Below are positions 42,158-52,692 of a stretch of 64,000 nucleotides of DNA, in pieces (within the stretch, counting starts at the first letter, position 1; each line of letters opens with the position of its first letter). Source of the DNA: Tenacibaculum sp. Bg11-29 (lineage in GTDB: Bacteria; Bacteroidota; Bacteroidia; Flavobacteriales; Flavobacteriaceae); NCBI RefSeq assembly GCF_002836595.1, contig NZ_PJBB01000003.1:2107001-2171000 (forward strand), given 5' to 3'. The position numbers and the translations under genes are program-made. The notes below the pieces were generated by a model. That model had not been told where the DNA came from and made no database searches. It saw only the letters and a list, made by a program, of their open reading frames with translations.

Positions 42158-42185
42158 ATAATTAATTTGTCTAAATTATTAGCAA

Positions 42186-42557
42186 TTATTTTGGGTTAAT
42201 TTCTGTGATTTTAGCATCACCCCAAAGACTTTCAATATCATAATAATCTCGAACTTGTTTCTGAAATATATGAACGACAACGTTTACATAATCCATTAAA
42301 ACCCATTCAGAGTTTCCTTGACCTTCAATATGCCACGGTTTATCTTTAAGTTCTTTACTTACCATTTTTTGAACAGATCCAGAAATCGCATTAACTTGCG
42401 TATTTGAATTACCCGAACAGACTACAAAATAATCGCAAACGGTGTTCTCAATTCCCCTTAAATCTAGTAATTGGATGTTTTCTCCTTTTACTTCGTCAAT
42501 CCCTTTTATAATCACAGAAATTAAATCATCTGTGCTTGCTTGTTTTTTTGTCATCAA
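42186..42557 (-). CDS. rsfS: ribosome silencing factor RsfS
   Basis: 123 residues, Iojap/RsfS family: LLDLRGIENTVCDYFVVCSGNS and KPWHIEGQGNSEWVLMDYVNVVVHIF are the diagnostic segments. Binds L14 of the large subunit and blocks subunit joining during starvation. First gene of the ftsH operon, divergent from birA. Confidence 0.95.
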   Translation of the reverse strand: MMTKKQASTDDLISVIIKGIDEVKGENIQLLDLRGIENTVCDYFVVCSGNSNTQVNAISGSVQKMVSKELKDKPWHIEGQGNSEWVLMDYVNVVVHIFQKQVRDYYDIESLWGDAKITEINPK

Positions 42558-42639
42558 AAAAAATAATTTTTAGCAAAGTTATTATTTTTTTGCGAGTATA
42601 TTGCTTAATATTGGTACTTGTTTTACTCACAAAATCCAT

Positions 42640-43371
42640 ATGAAAATAATCAAACTTGATGCCATTGATTCAACCAATTCTTTTTTAAAGAATATGGCAG
42701 TAAAAACAGCAGTAGATGATTTTACTGTTGTAGTTGCTAGAAGGCAAACTTCTGGGAGAGGGCAAATGGATGCTTATTGGGAAGCTGAAGCAGGTAAGGC
42801 TTTGACTTTTAGTGTTTTTTGTAAGTTTTCTGATTTAAATATTGCTGATTATAAGTATTTAAACTATTGTGTTTCTTTAAGTGTTTATGAGGCTATTAAG
42901 TATTTGAAAATACCACGGTTAGCTATTAAATGGCCTAACGACATTATGTCAGTAAATAAAAAAATAGTAGGTATTTTAATTGAAAACACGTTGAATCTTA
43001 ATAAAATAACCTCTTCAGTTATTGGTATTGGTATTAATGTTAACCAAGATAATTTTTCTGATGAGTTACCGAATGCGTCTTCATTAAAAATGATTTTAAA
43101 GAAAGAAACAGATTTAGATTTTCTGATGAATAGCTTTTTAGAGACTCTTAAAGAAAAAATAAAAGTGCTAAAAACAAAAGAATATTCACTTTTAGAAAGT
43201 GAGTACTTGAGTGTTTTATATAAAAAAAATGTTCCGAGTATGTTTAAAAACAATCAGAACATTTTATTTATGGGTAAAATTATTGGAATATCCGATAACG
43301 GAAATATTCAAATAGAATTAGATAACGAAACAGTAAAAGATTTTGGCCTTAAAGAAATTTCGTTTGTTTAA
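42640..43371 (+). CDS. birA: biotin-[acetyl-CoA-carboxylase] ligase
   Basis: 243 residues from the ATG at 42640 (KIIKLDAIDSTNSFLK); an upstream in-frame TTG at 42601 would overlap the rsfS promoter area. Biotin-ligase motifs ARRQTSGRGQMDAYW and IKWPNDIM are present, plus a small C-terminal SH3-like domain. No N-terminal helix-turn-helix, so a ligase only, not a repressor. Converges on the SRPBCC gene, 1 bp apart. Confidence 0.93.
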   Translation: MKIIKLDAIDSTNSFLKNMAVKTAVDDFTVVVARRQTSGRGQMDAYWEAEAGKALTFSVFCKFSDLNIADYKYLNYCVSLSVYEAIKYLKIPRLAIKWPNDIMSVNKKIVGILIENTLNLNKITSSVIGIGINVNQDNFSDELPNASSLKMILKKETDLDFLMNSFLETLKEKIKVLKTKEYSLLESEYLSVLYKKNVPSMFKNNQNILFMGKIIGISDNGNIQIELDNETVKDFGLKEISFV

Positions 43372-43372
43372 A

Positions 43373-43762
43373 TTATATTTTTGTAATATTCTCAGTTAAA
43401 GCGTCGATAAATTTTGTTAAAGGCTTTTTAACCATCATTGCCATCATTGCATTAAACTCACCATCAAAATTTAAAATAACTTCACTCTCTTCTTTAGAAA
43501 TTTCAGAAATATCAGCAGATAAAGTAAAAGGTAGTTTACTGCTTGCAGCACCTAATGTAACATTAGAGTGTGCAGTTTTTTCTTTCATTACCAATCTTAT
43601 TTCGGGCATTCCTTTTAATCCAAAAATAAAACTATCTCCGTCTACCTCAAATTTTTGAGTATTTTCTGGCATTAATTGTTCAAAGTTATCTAATTTTATT
43701 AAAAAGTTAAAAACTTCTTCTGTAGATTTCTTTACAACTACTTTGTTTCCTTCAATATTCAT
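43373..43762 (-). CDS. SRPBCC (START-like) family protein
   Basis: 129 residues: KSTEEVFNFLIKLDNFEQLMPE at the start and a C-terminal helix (LTKFIDALTENITKI) fit the helix-grip START/polyketide-cyclase fold. Likely binds a hydrophobic ligand; unknown. 15 bp downstream of pyrE. Confidence 0.82.
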   Translation of the reverse strand: MNIEGNKVVVKKSTEEVFNFLIKLDNFEQLMPENTQKFEVDGDSFIFGLKGMPEIRLVMKEKTAHSNVTLGAASSKLPFTLSADISEISKEESEVILNFDGEFNAMMAMMVKKPLTKFIDALTENITKI

Positions 43763-43777
43763 TTTCTTTGTTTTTCT

Positions 43778-44419
43778 TTATTGTTTCCACTGACTAGGTG
43801 CCATTCTCCAGTCTTTTAAAGTATTTAGTTCTTTATTTGTAATGTACTTGCTATCTAAAGCCTGTTCAAGTAAATATTCGTAATTACTTAATGTAGTAAG
43901 CTCTATATTATCGTTTTTGAAATTATCAGAAGCAATTTCAAAACCATATGAAAATATAGCAATCATACCTTTAACATTTGCATTTGCTTCTTTTAAAGCC
44001 TTTACCGCATTTAAACTACTCTTACCTGTGCTTATTAAATCTTCAATAACCACTACATTTTGCCCGCTTTCTAAATGACCTTCTATTTGGTTTTTTCTAC
44101 CATGCTTTTTAGGTTCAGGTCGTACATATACAAAAGGAACTCCTAATTCTTGCGCAACTAGCATTCCAATAGCAATTGCACCAGTAGCAACACCTGCAAT
44201 TACATCAGGTTTACCATGTTTTTGTTCAACTAATTTAGCAATTTCTTCTTTTAAAAAGTTTCTAACTGCTGGATAAGATAATGTAACTCTATTGTCACAG
44301 TATATAGGTGATTTCCAGCCAGAAGCCCAAGTAAAAGGTTCGTTAGGGCTTAGTTTTATAGCTTTTATTTGCAGAAGAAGTTCGGCAGTTTTTTTTCCTG
44401 TATCTTTGTTAAAATCCAT
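43778..44419 (-). CDS. pyrE: orotate phosphoribosyltransferase
   Basis: 213 residues, usual size. PRPP-binding loop VVVIEDLISTGKSS near residue 123 and the flexible-loop segment RPEPKKHGRKNQIEG. Converts orotate and PRPP to OMP in pyrimidine synthesis. Start is 1 bp from the divergent NUDIX gene, so the two share a very compact promoter region. Confidence 0.96.
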   Translation of the reverse strand: MDFNKDTGKKTAELLLQIKAIKLSPNEPFTWASGWKSPIYCDNRVTLSYPAVRNFLKEEIAKLVEQKHGKPDVIAGVATGAIAIGMLVAQELGVPFVYVRPEPKKHGRKNQIEGHLESGQNVVVIEDLISTGKSSLNAVKALKEANANVKGMIAIFSYGFEIASDNFKNDNIELTTLSNYEYLLEQALDSKYITNKELNTLKDWRMAPSQWKQ

Positions 44420-44420
44420 A

Positions 44421-45035
44421 ATGCAAATGTATAAAGTTTTTGTTAATGATAAACCAATAATCTTTACAACTTCTGTAAAAAATGAAGAAGATTATGTCGT
44501 TTTTATTTACAAAAATATAATAATGAGTGAACTTATTTATAAATTAAAATTAAATAAGCTAAAAGGTGTATATATTTATACAACTAATATCGCAAGAGAT
44601 TGGCAAGGATTTAAAAATAAATTTAAAATTATTGTTTCAGCTGGCGGACTTGTTATAAATGATAAAAAAGAATTTTTGTTTATTTATAGAGGTAATAAAT
44701 GGGATTTACCTAAAGGGAAGAGAGAAAAAGGTGAAAAACTTGAAGAAACAGCTCTTAGAGAAGTTGAAGAAGAATGTGGTGTGTCAAACTTAACGATTAA
44801 AAGAAAACTGATAGAAACATATCATTTTTTTATTGAAAAAGGAAAGTACAGGTTAAAAGAAACACACTGGTATTTAATGAATTCTTCATGTAATAAAGAA
44901 TTAACCCCCCAACTTGAAGAAGGAATAACTAAAGTGATGTTTAAAGATCTTGAAGATACTAGAGAAGCTTTAAAAAACACGTTTTATAACATTACTATGG
45001 TTTTTAAAACTCACGAAAATTTAATTGATTTATGA
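44421..45035 (+). CDS. NUDIX hydrolase
   Basis: 204 residues from the ATG at 44421; an in-frame extension to 44292 would lie antisense inside pyrE. The C-terminal two thirds hold the Nudix box GKREKGEKLEETALREVEEECG (near residues 96-117), preceded by an ~70-residue N-terminal extension. Hydrolyses nucleoside diphosphate-linked compounds; substrate unknown. Confidence 0.9.
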   Translation: MQMYKVFVNDKPIIFTTSVKNEEDYVVFIYKNIIMSELIYKLKLNKLKGVYIYTTNIARDWQGFKNKFKIIVSAGGLVINDKKEFLFIYRGNKWDLPKGKREKGEKLEETALREVEEECGVSNLTIKRKLIETYHFFIEKGKYRLKETHWYLMNSSCNKELTPQLEEGITKVMFKDLEDTREALKNTFYNITMVFKTHENLIDL

Positions 45036-45099
45036 CACTATGTCATTATACATGCACTGCTAGAATAAATTTTCTGCCAAAATAAAAGCAAAAACTTGT

Positions 45100-45114
45100 T
45101 GGCACACACTTTGA
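45100..45114 (+). promoter_or_regulatory. possible sigma-54-like promoter of dnaK
   Basis: TGGCACACACTTTGA has the TGGCAC block and a TTTGA at the spacing of -24/-12 elements (GA in place of the usual GC). A start would fall about 40 bases before the dnaK ATG. No CIRCE-type inverted repeat is seen in the 130-bp upstream region. Confidence 0.35.
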
Positions 45115-45165
45115 CTATTACTAATCGTAAAATTGAATCAAAAATTTAAGATAAAATAGTTAATT

Positions 45166-47055
45166 ATGAGTAAAATTATAGGAATTGATTTAGGAACCAC
45201 AAATTCATGTGTTTCTGTAATGGAAGGAAATGAACCAGTTGTTATTCCTAATTCTGAAGGAAAAAGAACTACACCATCTATCGTAGCATTCGTAGAAGGA
45301 GGAGAGCGTAAAGTTGGTGATCCAGCAAAACGTCAAGCAGTTACTAATCCAACAAAAACAGTTTATTCTATTAAACGTTTTATGGGGAACAAGTTTTCTG
45401 ATTCTTCAAAAGAAGCAGGAAGAGTACCTTATAGTGTTGTAAAAGGAGATAATGATACTCCACGTGTAGATATTGATGGTCGTTTATATACACCACAAGA
45501 AATTTCTGCAATGGTATTACAGAAAATGAAGAAAACAGCTGAAGACTATTTAGGTCAAGATGTAACGGAAGCTGTAATTACTGTACCTGCATATTTTAAC
45601 GATGCACAACGTCAAGCTACAAAAGAAGCTGGTGAAATAGCAGGTTTAAAAGTACGTCGTATTATTAACGAACCAACTGCAGCTGCATTAGCTTATGGTT
45701 TAGATAAATCTCACGATGATAAAAAAATAGTTGTTTTCGATTTTGGTGGTGGAACACATGATGTTTCTATCTTAGAATTAGGAGACGGTGTATTTGAAGT
45801 ATTAGCTACTGATGGTGATACTCACTTAGGTGGAGATGATGTTGATGAAAGAATTATTAACTGGTTAGCTGAAGAATTTCAAGCTGAAGAAGCTATGGAT
45901 TTACGTAAAGATCCAATGTCTTTACAACGTTTAAAAGAAGCTGCTGAAAAAGCTAAGATTGAATTATCTAGCACAACTTCATCAGAAATTAACTTACCAT
46001 ATATTACTGCTACTGCTTCAGGACCAAAGCACTTAGTTAGAACATTAACAAGAGCTAAGTTTGAAGCTTTAATTGATGATTTAATTAAAAGAACTATTGA
46101 GCCTTGTGCTACTGCTTTAAAAAATGCTGATTTAACGATTGATGAAATCGATGAAATTGTATTAGTAGGTGGTTCAACTCGTATCCCTGCAATTCAGGAG
46201 GCTGTTGAGAATTTCTTTAAAAAATCACCAAGTAAAGGAGTAAATCCTGATGAAGTAGTTTCTTTAGGAGCTGCAATTCAAGGTGGAGTTTTAAGTGGAG
46301 ATGTAAAAGACGTATTATTATTAGATGTTACGCCTTTATCTTTAGGAATTGAAACTATGGGTAACGTATTTACAAAGTTAATTGATGCAAATACTACTAT
46401 TCCAACAAAAAAATCTCAGGTATTTTCTACAGCTGTAGATAATCAACCATCTGTAGATATTCACGTATTACAAGGTGAAAGAGCAATGGCAGCAGATAAC
46501 AATACAATTGGACGTTTCCAATTAACAGATATTCCACCAGCACAAAGAGGAGTTCCTCAAATTGAAGTAACTTTTGATATTGATGCAAACGGAATTATCA
46601 AAGTATCTGCATCTGATAAAGCTACAGGTAAAACTCAAGATATTAAAATCGAAGCTTCTTCAGGTTTATCAGAAGAAGAAATCGAAAAAATGAAAGCTGA
46701 AGCTGAAGCAAATGCTGATTCTGATGCAAAAGCAAAAGAAACTGCTGAAAAAATCAATGAAGCTGATTCTATGATTTTTCAAACAGAGAAGCAATTAAAA
46801 GAATTTGGAGAGAAATTATCTGATGATAAAAAAGCGCCAATCGAAGCTGCTTTAGTTGAATTAAAAGCTGCTCATGAATCTGGAGATGTTTCTAGTATTG
46901 ATGGTGCTTTAACTACTATTAACGAGGCATGGAAAGCTGCTTCTGAAGAGATGTATGCAGATAAAGGTGCAGGAGCTCAACAAGCTGCTCAGCCAGAAGC
47001 AAACAATGCTCAAGAAGATAATGTTGAAGATGTAGACTTCGAAGAAGTGAAGTAA
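45166..47055 (+). CDS. dnaK: molecular chaperone DnaK (Hsp70)
   Basis: 629 residues: ATPase domain with [53 protein letters not shown] and [13 protein letters not shown]; linker [18 protein letters not shown]; substrate domain with [18 protein letters not shown]; acidic tail ending EEVK. Folds and protects proteins with DnaJ and GrpE. Monocistronic here, followed by a strong terminator. Confidence 0.99.
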   Translation: MSKIIGIDLGTTNSCVSVMEGNEPVVIPNSEGKRTTPSIVAFVEGGERKVGDPAKRQAVTNPTKTVYSIKRFMGNKFSDSSKEAGRVPYSVVKGDNDTPRVDIDGRLYTPQEISAMVLQKMKKTAEDYLGQDVTEAVITVPAYFNDAQRQATKEAGEIAGLKVRRIINEPTAAALAYGLDKSHDDKKIVVFDFGGGTHDVSILELGDGVFEVLATDGDTHLGGDDVDERIINWLAEEFQAEEAMDLRKDPMSLQRLKEAAEKAKIELSSTTSSEINLPYITATASGPKHLVRTLTRAKFEALIDDLIKRTIEPCATALKNADLTIDEIDEIVLVGGSTRIPAIQEAVENFFKKSPSKGVNPDEVVSLGAAIQGGVLSGDVKDVLLLDVTPLSLGIETMGNVFTKLIDANTTIPTKKSQVFSTAVDNQPSVDIHVLQGERAMAADNNTIGRFQLTDIPPAQRGVPQIEVTFDIDANGIIKVSASDKATGKTQDIKIEASSGLSEEEIEKMKAEAEANADSDAKAKETAEKINEADSMIFQTEKQLKEFGEKLSDDKKAPIEAALVELKAAHESGDVSSIDGALTTINEAWKAASEEMYADKGAGAQQAAQPEANNAQEDNVEDVDFEEVK

Positions 47056-47077
47056 TATATTAAGTTATACATACTAT

Positions 47078-47110
47078 AATCCCATTACAAGAAATTGTAA
47101 TGGGATTTTT
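47078..47110 (+). terminator. intrinsic terminator of dnaK
   Basis: AATCCCATTACAA (47078-47090) pairs perfectly with TTGTAATGGGATT (47095-47107) around GAAA, followed by T6. Confidence 0.92.
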
Positions 47111-47167
47111 TATTTTCATTATTATTAATAATAACTACATTTGGTTATATAGATAAGAGAAATAATT

Positions 47168-50050
47168 TTGAAGAAAATTAGTATATATATAATTTTTATT
47201 CTTTTAATTTTTACAATTAAAGCAGTCGCTCAGCACCCTGTTTTTACCCATTTAACCGAGAAAGACGATTTACCTGATATAGAATTTTATAGTATTATAG
47301 AAGACAGTAAGGGGTATATATGGTTAGGAGCCGATAAAGGTCTTTTTCGTTATGATGGTAAAAAATTTAAAAATTACACACATCCCGAAAAAAGAGGGTT
47401 ATCTGTTTTTGGTTTAAAAATAGATTCAAAGGGGAGAGTTTGGTGTAATAATATTTCTGGACAGTTTTTTTATGTAGAAAGTAATGAGTTAATTCTTTTT
47501 AAAGATTTAAAAGAAGAGGTAAAAGGGCAATTAGCTGCGTTCTCGTTTTATCAAAATGACCTAATAACAAGTACTGAAACAGGATTATATAAGATTAGTG
47601 TAGATGATTTGTCTTGCCGTAAGTTATTTAAAAGAAAAACAGGTTCATACCCTTTTAATATTAAAGGAAATAGTTTAATAAATTTGTATGACCATGAAAT
47701 AATGGTTACAAAAAAGAAAAAAAAACCAATTATAAAGTATAATTTAAATACATATAAAAAATATGAATTTAATAAATGGGATATTACATCATTTAAAAAT
47801 AAAGATTTAATCTATGCTCATAATACGAATGACTTAAAAGTAAAACCAAAATTATTTTACGAACAAAAAAATCGTTTAAAAGAAGTTGTTTTACCTGAAG
47901 AATTACAAAACAATGTAATTCTTACATTTTACGAGCAAAATGAAGAACTTTGGTTATGTACAAAAGGAGGGTTGTTTATTTATGAGTTAAATAACGGTGA
48001 ATTAATATATAAGAGAACTTATTTTGAGGGTAAGCTGGTTAGTAGTGTTTTAAGAGATAGAAATAATAATTACTGGGTTACTACTTTAAGAAACGGAGTA
48101 TATATAATCCCAAATCTATATATAGAAAGGTATGATATAGATGAAGAAAAAATGAATATTAGTGCAATGAGTCGTATTGGTAAAGATTCATTAATTATCG
48201 GTTCAACAAAAGGGCATCTAGGAATTTTAAACAAGAAAAAAAATGAATTAACATTTTTTAAAAAAGTATATAATGATAAAGTGTATTCTATTTGTGATAG
48301 TAAGAATAAAGTTTATTTAAGTTTAGGAGTAAGCTCTTTTATATATGATAAAAATAGAAAAATAATTTATGAAGATAGATTTTGTGCAAACGCTAAAGAT
48401 TTATCGTTAATTGATGAAAGTAATATATTATATGCATCTCATAATTCGGCAACAATTATAAATGTTGAAAACAAAAGTATTTGCCTTTTAAAAAAAGCTA
48501 GAGCATACACAACATATTATAGTAATAAAAAAGAAATATATGTAGGGTATGTTGATGGGGTAGAGAAGTATGATAAACAAAAAATAGCTTCAAAAATATT
48601 GTTAAATAACAAGTTAATATTTGCAATAGATATTACTGAAACAGTAGATGGTACTGTTTGGTTATCAACTTTTAAAGATGGTGTAATAGGTGTTAGGAAT
48701 GATAAAGTAGTATTTAATTATACTATAAACAGCGGTTTGTTATCTAATCAAACAGGCAAGATAAAAGGAGATGGCGAATTACTTTGGATAGCTTCGGATA
48801 AAGGATTACAGGTATTAAATGTTAAGACAGGGGAGTTTAAAAATATAACAAAAAAAGACGGGATAAATTCATTTAATATATCTGAGATTTTACCTTTTAA
48901 AGAAGTGCTATTTTTCAGCTCAAATAAGGGGTTGTTTAAAATAAATAAAGAGAATGTTTTTAAAGATAGAAATATTTTAGATTTCTATTTTACATCAGTT
49001 TTAATAAATGATAAAGAAGTTGGTGAAAAAGAAAAATATGAATTAGCATCGAGTGCAAAGAAAATAAAATTCAGCTTTCATACGAATGGTTTTTTAGCTG
49101 AAGACAACATTGTGTTTAAGTATAAGTTGATAAATAATTCAGATGTAGGTGAATGGAATACAGTTGATAAAGGAGTAAATCAGGTTACATTTAATAATCT
49201 TGCTGCTGGTAAATATATCTTAAAACTAAAAGCAATAGAGTTAAATGGAAAAAAAGAAACAATTGAAAAGGTAGTTGTTTTAGAAGTGAAATTACCATTT
49301 TATAAAGAATGGTGGTTTTTATTAATTATAATAACATTTTTATTTATTTTAATCTGGATTTTTTTCACAAAAAGATTCGATAAGCTAGAAAAAAATCAAA
49401 AGCAAGCCATTGAAAAAGAGCGAATGCAAAGGGAGTTAGTTGCGTCAAAATTAGAAACATTACAATCTCAAATGAATCCGCATTTTACCTTTAATGCATT
49501 AAATTCAATTCAAAATTTAGTATTGAAAGGAAATAAACAAGAAGCATATAATTACCTAACTAAATTTTCATTACTACTAAGAAAAATTTATTATTAAGTA
49601 CTAAAAGCTTTGTGTTTTTGATGAGGAACTATCGTTAATTAAAAATATTTAGAATTAGAGAAACTTAGGTTTAGAGATAATTTTATTTATGAAATAAAAG
49701 GAGAAGAGTTTATTGATGATATTAAAATACCAACAATGATTATTCAGCCATTTATTGAAAATGCAATAAAGCATGGTTTGCATCATAAAATAAAAGGCAT
49801 TAGAGAAATAAAGATTGAGTTTTTTCAAGAAAACCTTTTTAAATGCATAATAACAGACAACGGAATAGGTTTTAAAGCATCTTCTGAAATAAATAAAAAA
49901 GCAATAAACAAACCAGTATCTTTTTCAACAAAAGCAATAAATGATAAGCTTAAAATATTAAAAGAATTTTATAAAACAGATATTGGTTTTGAATATGTAA
50001 GTACTGAAAAAGGTACTAAAGTGGTTATTAAAATACCATTTAAACATTAA
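47168..50050 (+). pseudogene. LytS-type sensor histidine kinase with propeller sensor, frameshifted
   Basis: TTG start with signal peptide (MKKISIYIIFILLIFTIKAV). Two-component propeller repeats (GYIWLGADKGLFRYDGKKF), Y_Y_Y domain, membrane helix near residue 720, then a His_kinase domain (LQSQMNPHFTFNALNSIQNL). The frame stops at 49595-49597; comparison with the paralogue at 50180 shows three one-base losses within ~90 bp (A run near 49586, G before 49620, A run near 49647), after which it resumes to 50050 with the N-box MIIQPFIENAIKHGL and DNGIGF. Decayed gene or homopolymer sequencing errors. Confidence 0.85.
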
Positions 50051-50179
50051 AATAAAATTTTCGGAAAGTATTTTATAGTATTCGAAAAATATATCTCTCT
50101 TTTTAAAAATAAAAACTGAACATTTAAAAATTAGGTTTACTAAATTGTAAATATATCTGTTTAATATTCTTTTAAATAA

Positions 50180-51409
50180 ATGCATAAGTTTTTTAAAATA
50201 TATCATTACTTATTAAATGTTGGAGTTACTTCTAAAATGAGTAATGAATATAAGAAAATAAGACTTTTAAATACTTTTTGCATGACATGGTCGGTAATGA
50301 TTGTTGTTATAACAATATTCGATTTAATATTTAACAGAGAAATTAAAGAGAGTTTAATCTTACATACTATTTCTTATTTTATTATAGGTGTTATTTTTTA
50401 TTGTCAAAAAAAGAAAAAATATACATTAGCTAGAGTTCTGTTTATAACTTCTATTATTGGGGTTACATTTATTTTTGCAAATTTTGTTACAACTCAATCA
50501 CTAATAGAAAATTTTTATTTTGTTTATCCTTTAATAGGAATATTGTTTATAGATAAGAAATTGATAAATATTTTGTTTTTATTCCTTTGTTTTTTTTTGT
50601 ATTTTTTACCAAATATGTTTTTTAATATATATCCTAAAAACACGATTTTACCAGTGTTGGTTTTTTGTGTTTTTTCAGGAATATTTGTTATTTTAAATTA
50701 TTCAGAGCAGTTAAATAAAAGACAAGAAAAAAAACTTTTAAAACGTAAAGTAGAGCTAGAAGAGGCATATTCTAAATTAGAAAAGCAAAAAGAAAGTGAA
50801 TTAACTCTTTTAAGGTTGCAAACATTAAAGGCACAAATGAATCCTCATTTTATGTTTAATACAATGAATTCTATTCAGAATTTAATTTTAAAAGACAATA
50901 AAATAGAAGCATATGATTTCTTTATAAAATTTTCATCATTAATGAGGAGAAATTTAAGAACAAGTGATAATAGCTTTGTTAGGTTAAGAACAGAATTATC
51001 TATTGTTAAAAGTTATTTAGAGTTAGAAAAACTTAGGTTTGGGGCAGCATTTAAATTTACTATAGAAGAATTAAATTTTGATAAAGAAATTAAAATTCCC
51101 TCAATGATAATTCAGCCTTACATAGAAGAGGCAATTAGATGTAGATTATTACATTTAAAAGAGGGGGATAAAAAGGTTATAGTCCGATTTTATTTAGAAG
51201 ACAAAGTGTTGGTTTGCGAGATATTAGATAATGGAATTAGGGGCTTTGTTAAAGAAAAGAAACAAGAAATATCATCAAAAAAAATACTAGAGAAAAGACT
51301 TGTTCTATTAAAAGAATATTATAAAACTGATATTGGTTTTGAATACATGGTAATACCATTGGGAACTAAAGTAATTGTAAAAATACCGTATACTTTTTCA
51401 CATGAATAA
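50180..51409 (+). CDS. LytS-type membrane histidine kinase with altered ATP site
   Basis: 409 residues: about six membrane helices (residues 30-180), coiled coil, then a His_kinase domain with QMNPHFMFNTMNSIQNLIL (phospho-acceptor His). The N-box reads MIIQPYIEEAIRCRLLH where PFIENAIKHGL is usual, so the key Asn is Glu, and the G1 box reads DNGIRGF with an added Arg. ATP binding may be lost. Overlaps the LytTR regulator by 8 bp. Confidence 0.85.
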   Translation: MHKFFKIYHYLLNVGVTSKMSNEYKKIRLLNTFCMTWSVMIVVITIFDLIFNREIKESLILHTISYFIIGVIFYCQKKKKYTLARVLFITSIIGVTFIFANFVTTQSLIENFYFVYPLIGILFIDKKLINILFLFLCFFLYFLPNMFFNIYPKNTILPVLVFCVFSGIFVILNYSEQLNKRQEKKLLKRKVELEEAYSKLEKQKESELTLLRLQTLKAQMNPHFMFNTMNSIQNLILKDNKIEAYDFFIKFSSLMRRNLRTSDNSFVRLRTELSIVKSYLELEKLRFGAAFKFTIEELNFDKEIKIPSMIIQPYIEEAIRCRLLHLKEGDKKVIVRFYLEDKVLVCEILDNGIRGFVKEKKQEISSKKILEKRLVLLKEYYKTDIGFEYMVIPLGTKVIVKIPYTFSHE

Positions 51410-52142
51410 AATAAGCGCAATATTAGTAGATGATGAAATTAATGCAAGAGAAAATTTAAGGATTTTGTTAAATAATTTTTGTAGTAATATAGATGTTTTA
51501 GGAGAAGCAACGAATGTTGATGAAGCAGTATTAGCAATAAGAAAGCATCAACCACAAATAGTTTTTTTAGATATTGAAATGCCTCAGAAAAATGGTTTTC
51601 AATTATTAGAAGAGTTTGATGAAATAAACTTTCATGTTATTTTTGTAACAGCATATGATAGTTATGCTATAAAAGCATTTCAAGTTACAGCTGTAGATTA
51701 TCTTTTAAAACCAATAGATGTTTCGTTATTAGAAAAAGCTATAAAAAAAGCAGAAAAATATATAGAAAAAAACACGCAAGATTCAAGAATTAACTTGTTA
51801 AAAGAAAATAAAAAAGAGATAACAAAAATTGCGATTCCTTATAAAAGTGATTATGCTATTGTTAATATTAAAGATATATTATGTATTGAAGCTGATAGGA
51901 TGTATTCTGTAATTTATACAGTTAAAGGAAAAGAATTTGTAGTTGCAAAAAAACTAAATTATTATGAAACCCTTTTTTCTGAAAAGAGGGTATTTATTAG
52001 GATTCATAGATCATGGATTGTTAATGTAAACCAGATAGACACCTACTCAAAAAAAGAAAAAGAAGTTGTTTTAAGTACTAAATTTAAAGTACCAGTAAGT
52101 AAAAGTTATAAAGAAAATTTTGAACAAATTTTTTATATATAG
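51402..52142 (+). CDS. LytTR-family response regulator
   Basis: 246 residues. Receiver domain with the acidic pair in ILVDDEINAR, phospho-acceptor Asp in IVFLDIEMPQKNGF (near residue 57) and Lys in DYLLKPID; C-terminal LytTR DNA-binding domain with DILCIEADRMYSVIYT and FIRIHRSWIVNVNQID. Partner of the overlapping kinase gene, and perhaps formerly of the decayed kinase at 47168. Confidence 0.94.
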   Translation: MNKISAILVDDEINARENLRILLNNFCSNIDVLGEATNVDEAVLAIRKHQPQIVFLDIEMPQKNGFQLLEEFDEINFHVIFVTAYDSYAIKAFQVTAVDYLLKPIDVSLLEKAIKKAEKYIEKNTQDSRINLLKENKKEITKIAIPYKSDYAIVNIKDILCIEADRMYSVIYTVKGKEFVVAKKLNYYETLFSEKRVFIRIHRSWIVNVNQIDTYSKKEKEVVLSTKFKVPVSKSYKENFEQIFYI

Positions 52143-52267
52143 AAAATTTTCCTTATTTTTAGTAGGTAAAAAGAAAAGAACGTTACTTCATTACTATTTA
52201 AAACAATCATTTTTGGTTTTGTGGTGAGTCTTAAAATTAAAATAATACTAATTTAAATTAATGAAAG

Positions 52268-52585
52268 ATGAAAAAAGTAATTGTGTTAATTGGAGTGATA
52301 GGTTTACTGTCTTTTAGTAGCGTATCAAGTGAAGTTACGGTTAAAGAAAATACTAAAAAAGAAATGGCTTTAGATGGTATATTTTTTTTAATTAATAATA
52401 CAGCAGCTGATGTGCCTGTTTTTATAGGTCCAGACCCTGTAATTTTAAAAAGAGGATCAAGAACTCTTATTTCTTGTGTAATAGGCCAAGAAGTGAGTTT
52501 TGATAATGGTGGTGTAAAAGGAGATGTCATTTTTATAATAGAAAGTAGTCATTGTGGTATATCGTTAATGCTATCTAACTTCTAA
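52268..52585 (+). CDS. small secreted protein, unknown
   Basis: 105 residues, signal peptide MKKVIVLIGVIGLLSFSSVS, then a compact domain with TAADVPVFIGPDPVILKRGS. No family recognised. Follows the LytTR gene by 125 bp and may be a target of it; ends at a clear terminator. Confidence 0.6.
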   Translation: MKKVIVLIGVIGLLSFSSVSSEVTVKENTKKEMALDGIFFLINNTAADVPVFIGPDPVILKRGSRTLISCVIGQEVSFDNGGVKGDVIFIIESSHCGISLMLSNF

Positions 52586-52606
52586 ATTATAATTTTAAAT
52601 TTTATT

Positions 52607-52643
52607 AAAAGCCAAAACTGAATATGAGTTTTTGGCTTTTTTT
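52607..52643 (+). terminator. intrinsic terminator
   Basis: AAAAGCCAAAACT and AGTTTTTGGCTTTT pair (one bulge) around GAATATG, then a T run. Confidence 0.85.
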
Positions 52644-52692
52644 ATGGAAATTAATCATATTTAAACTCTAATACTTTGTTTATTTTTGAATC

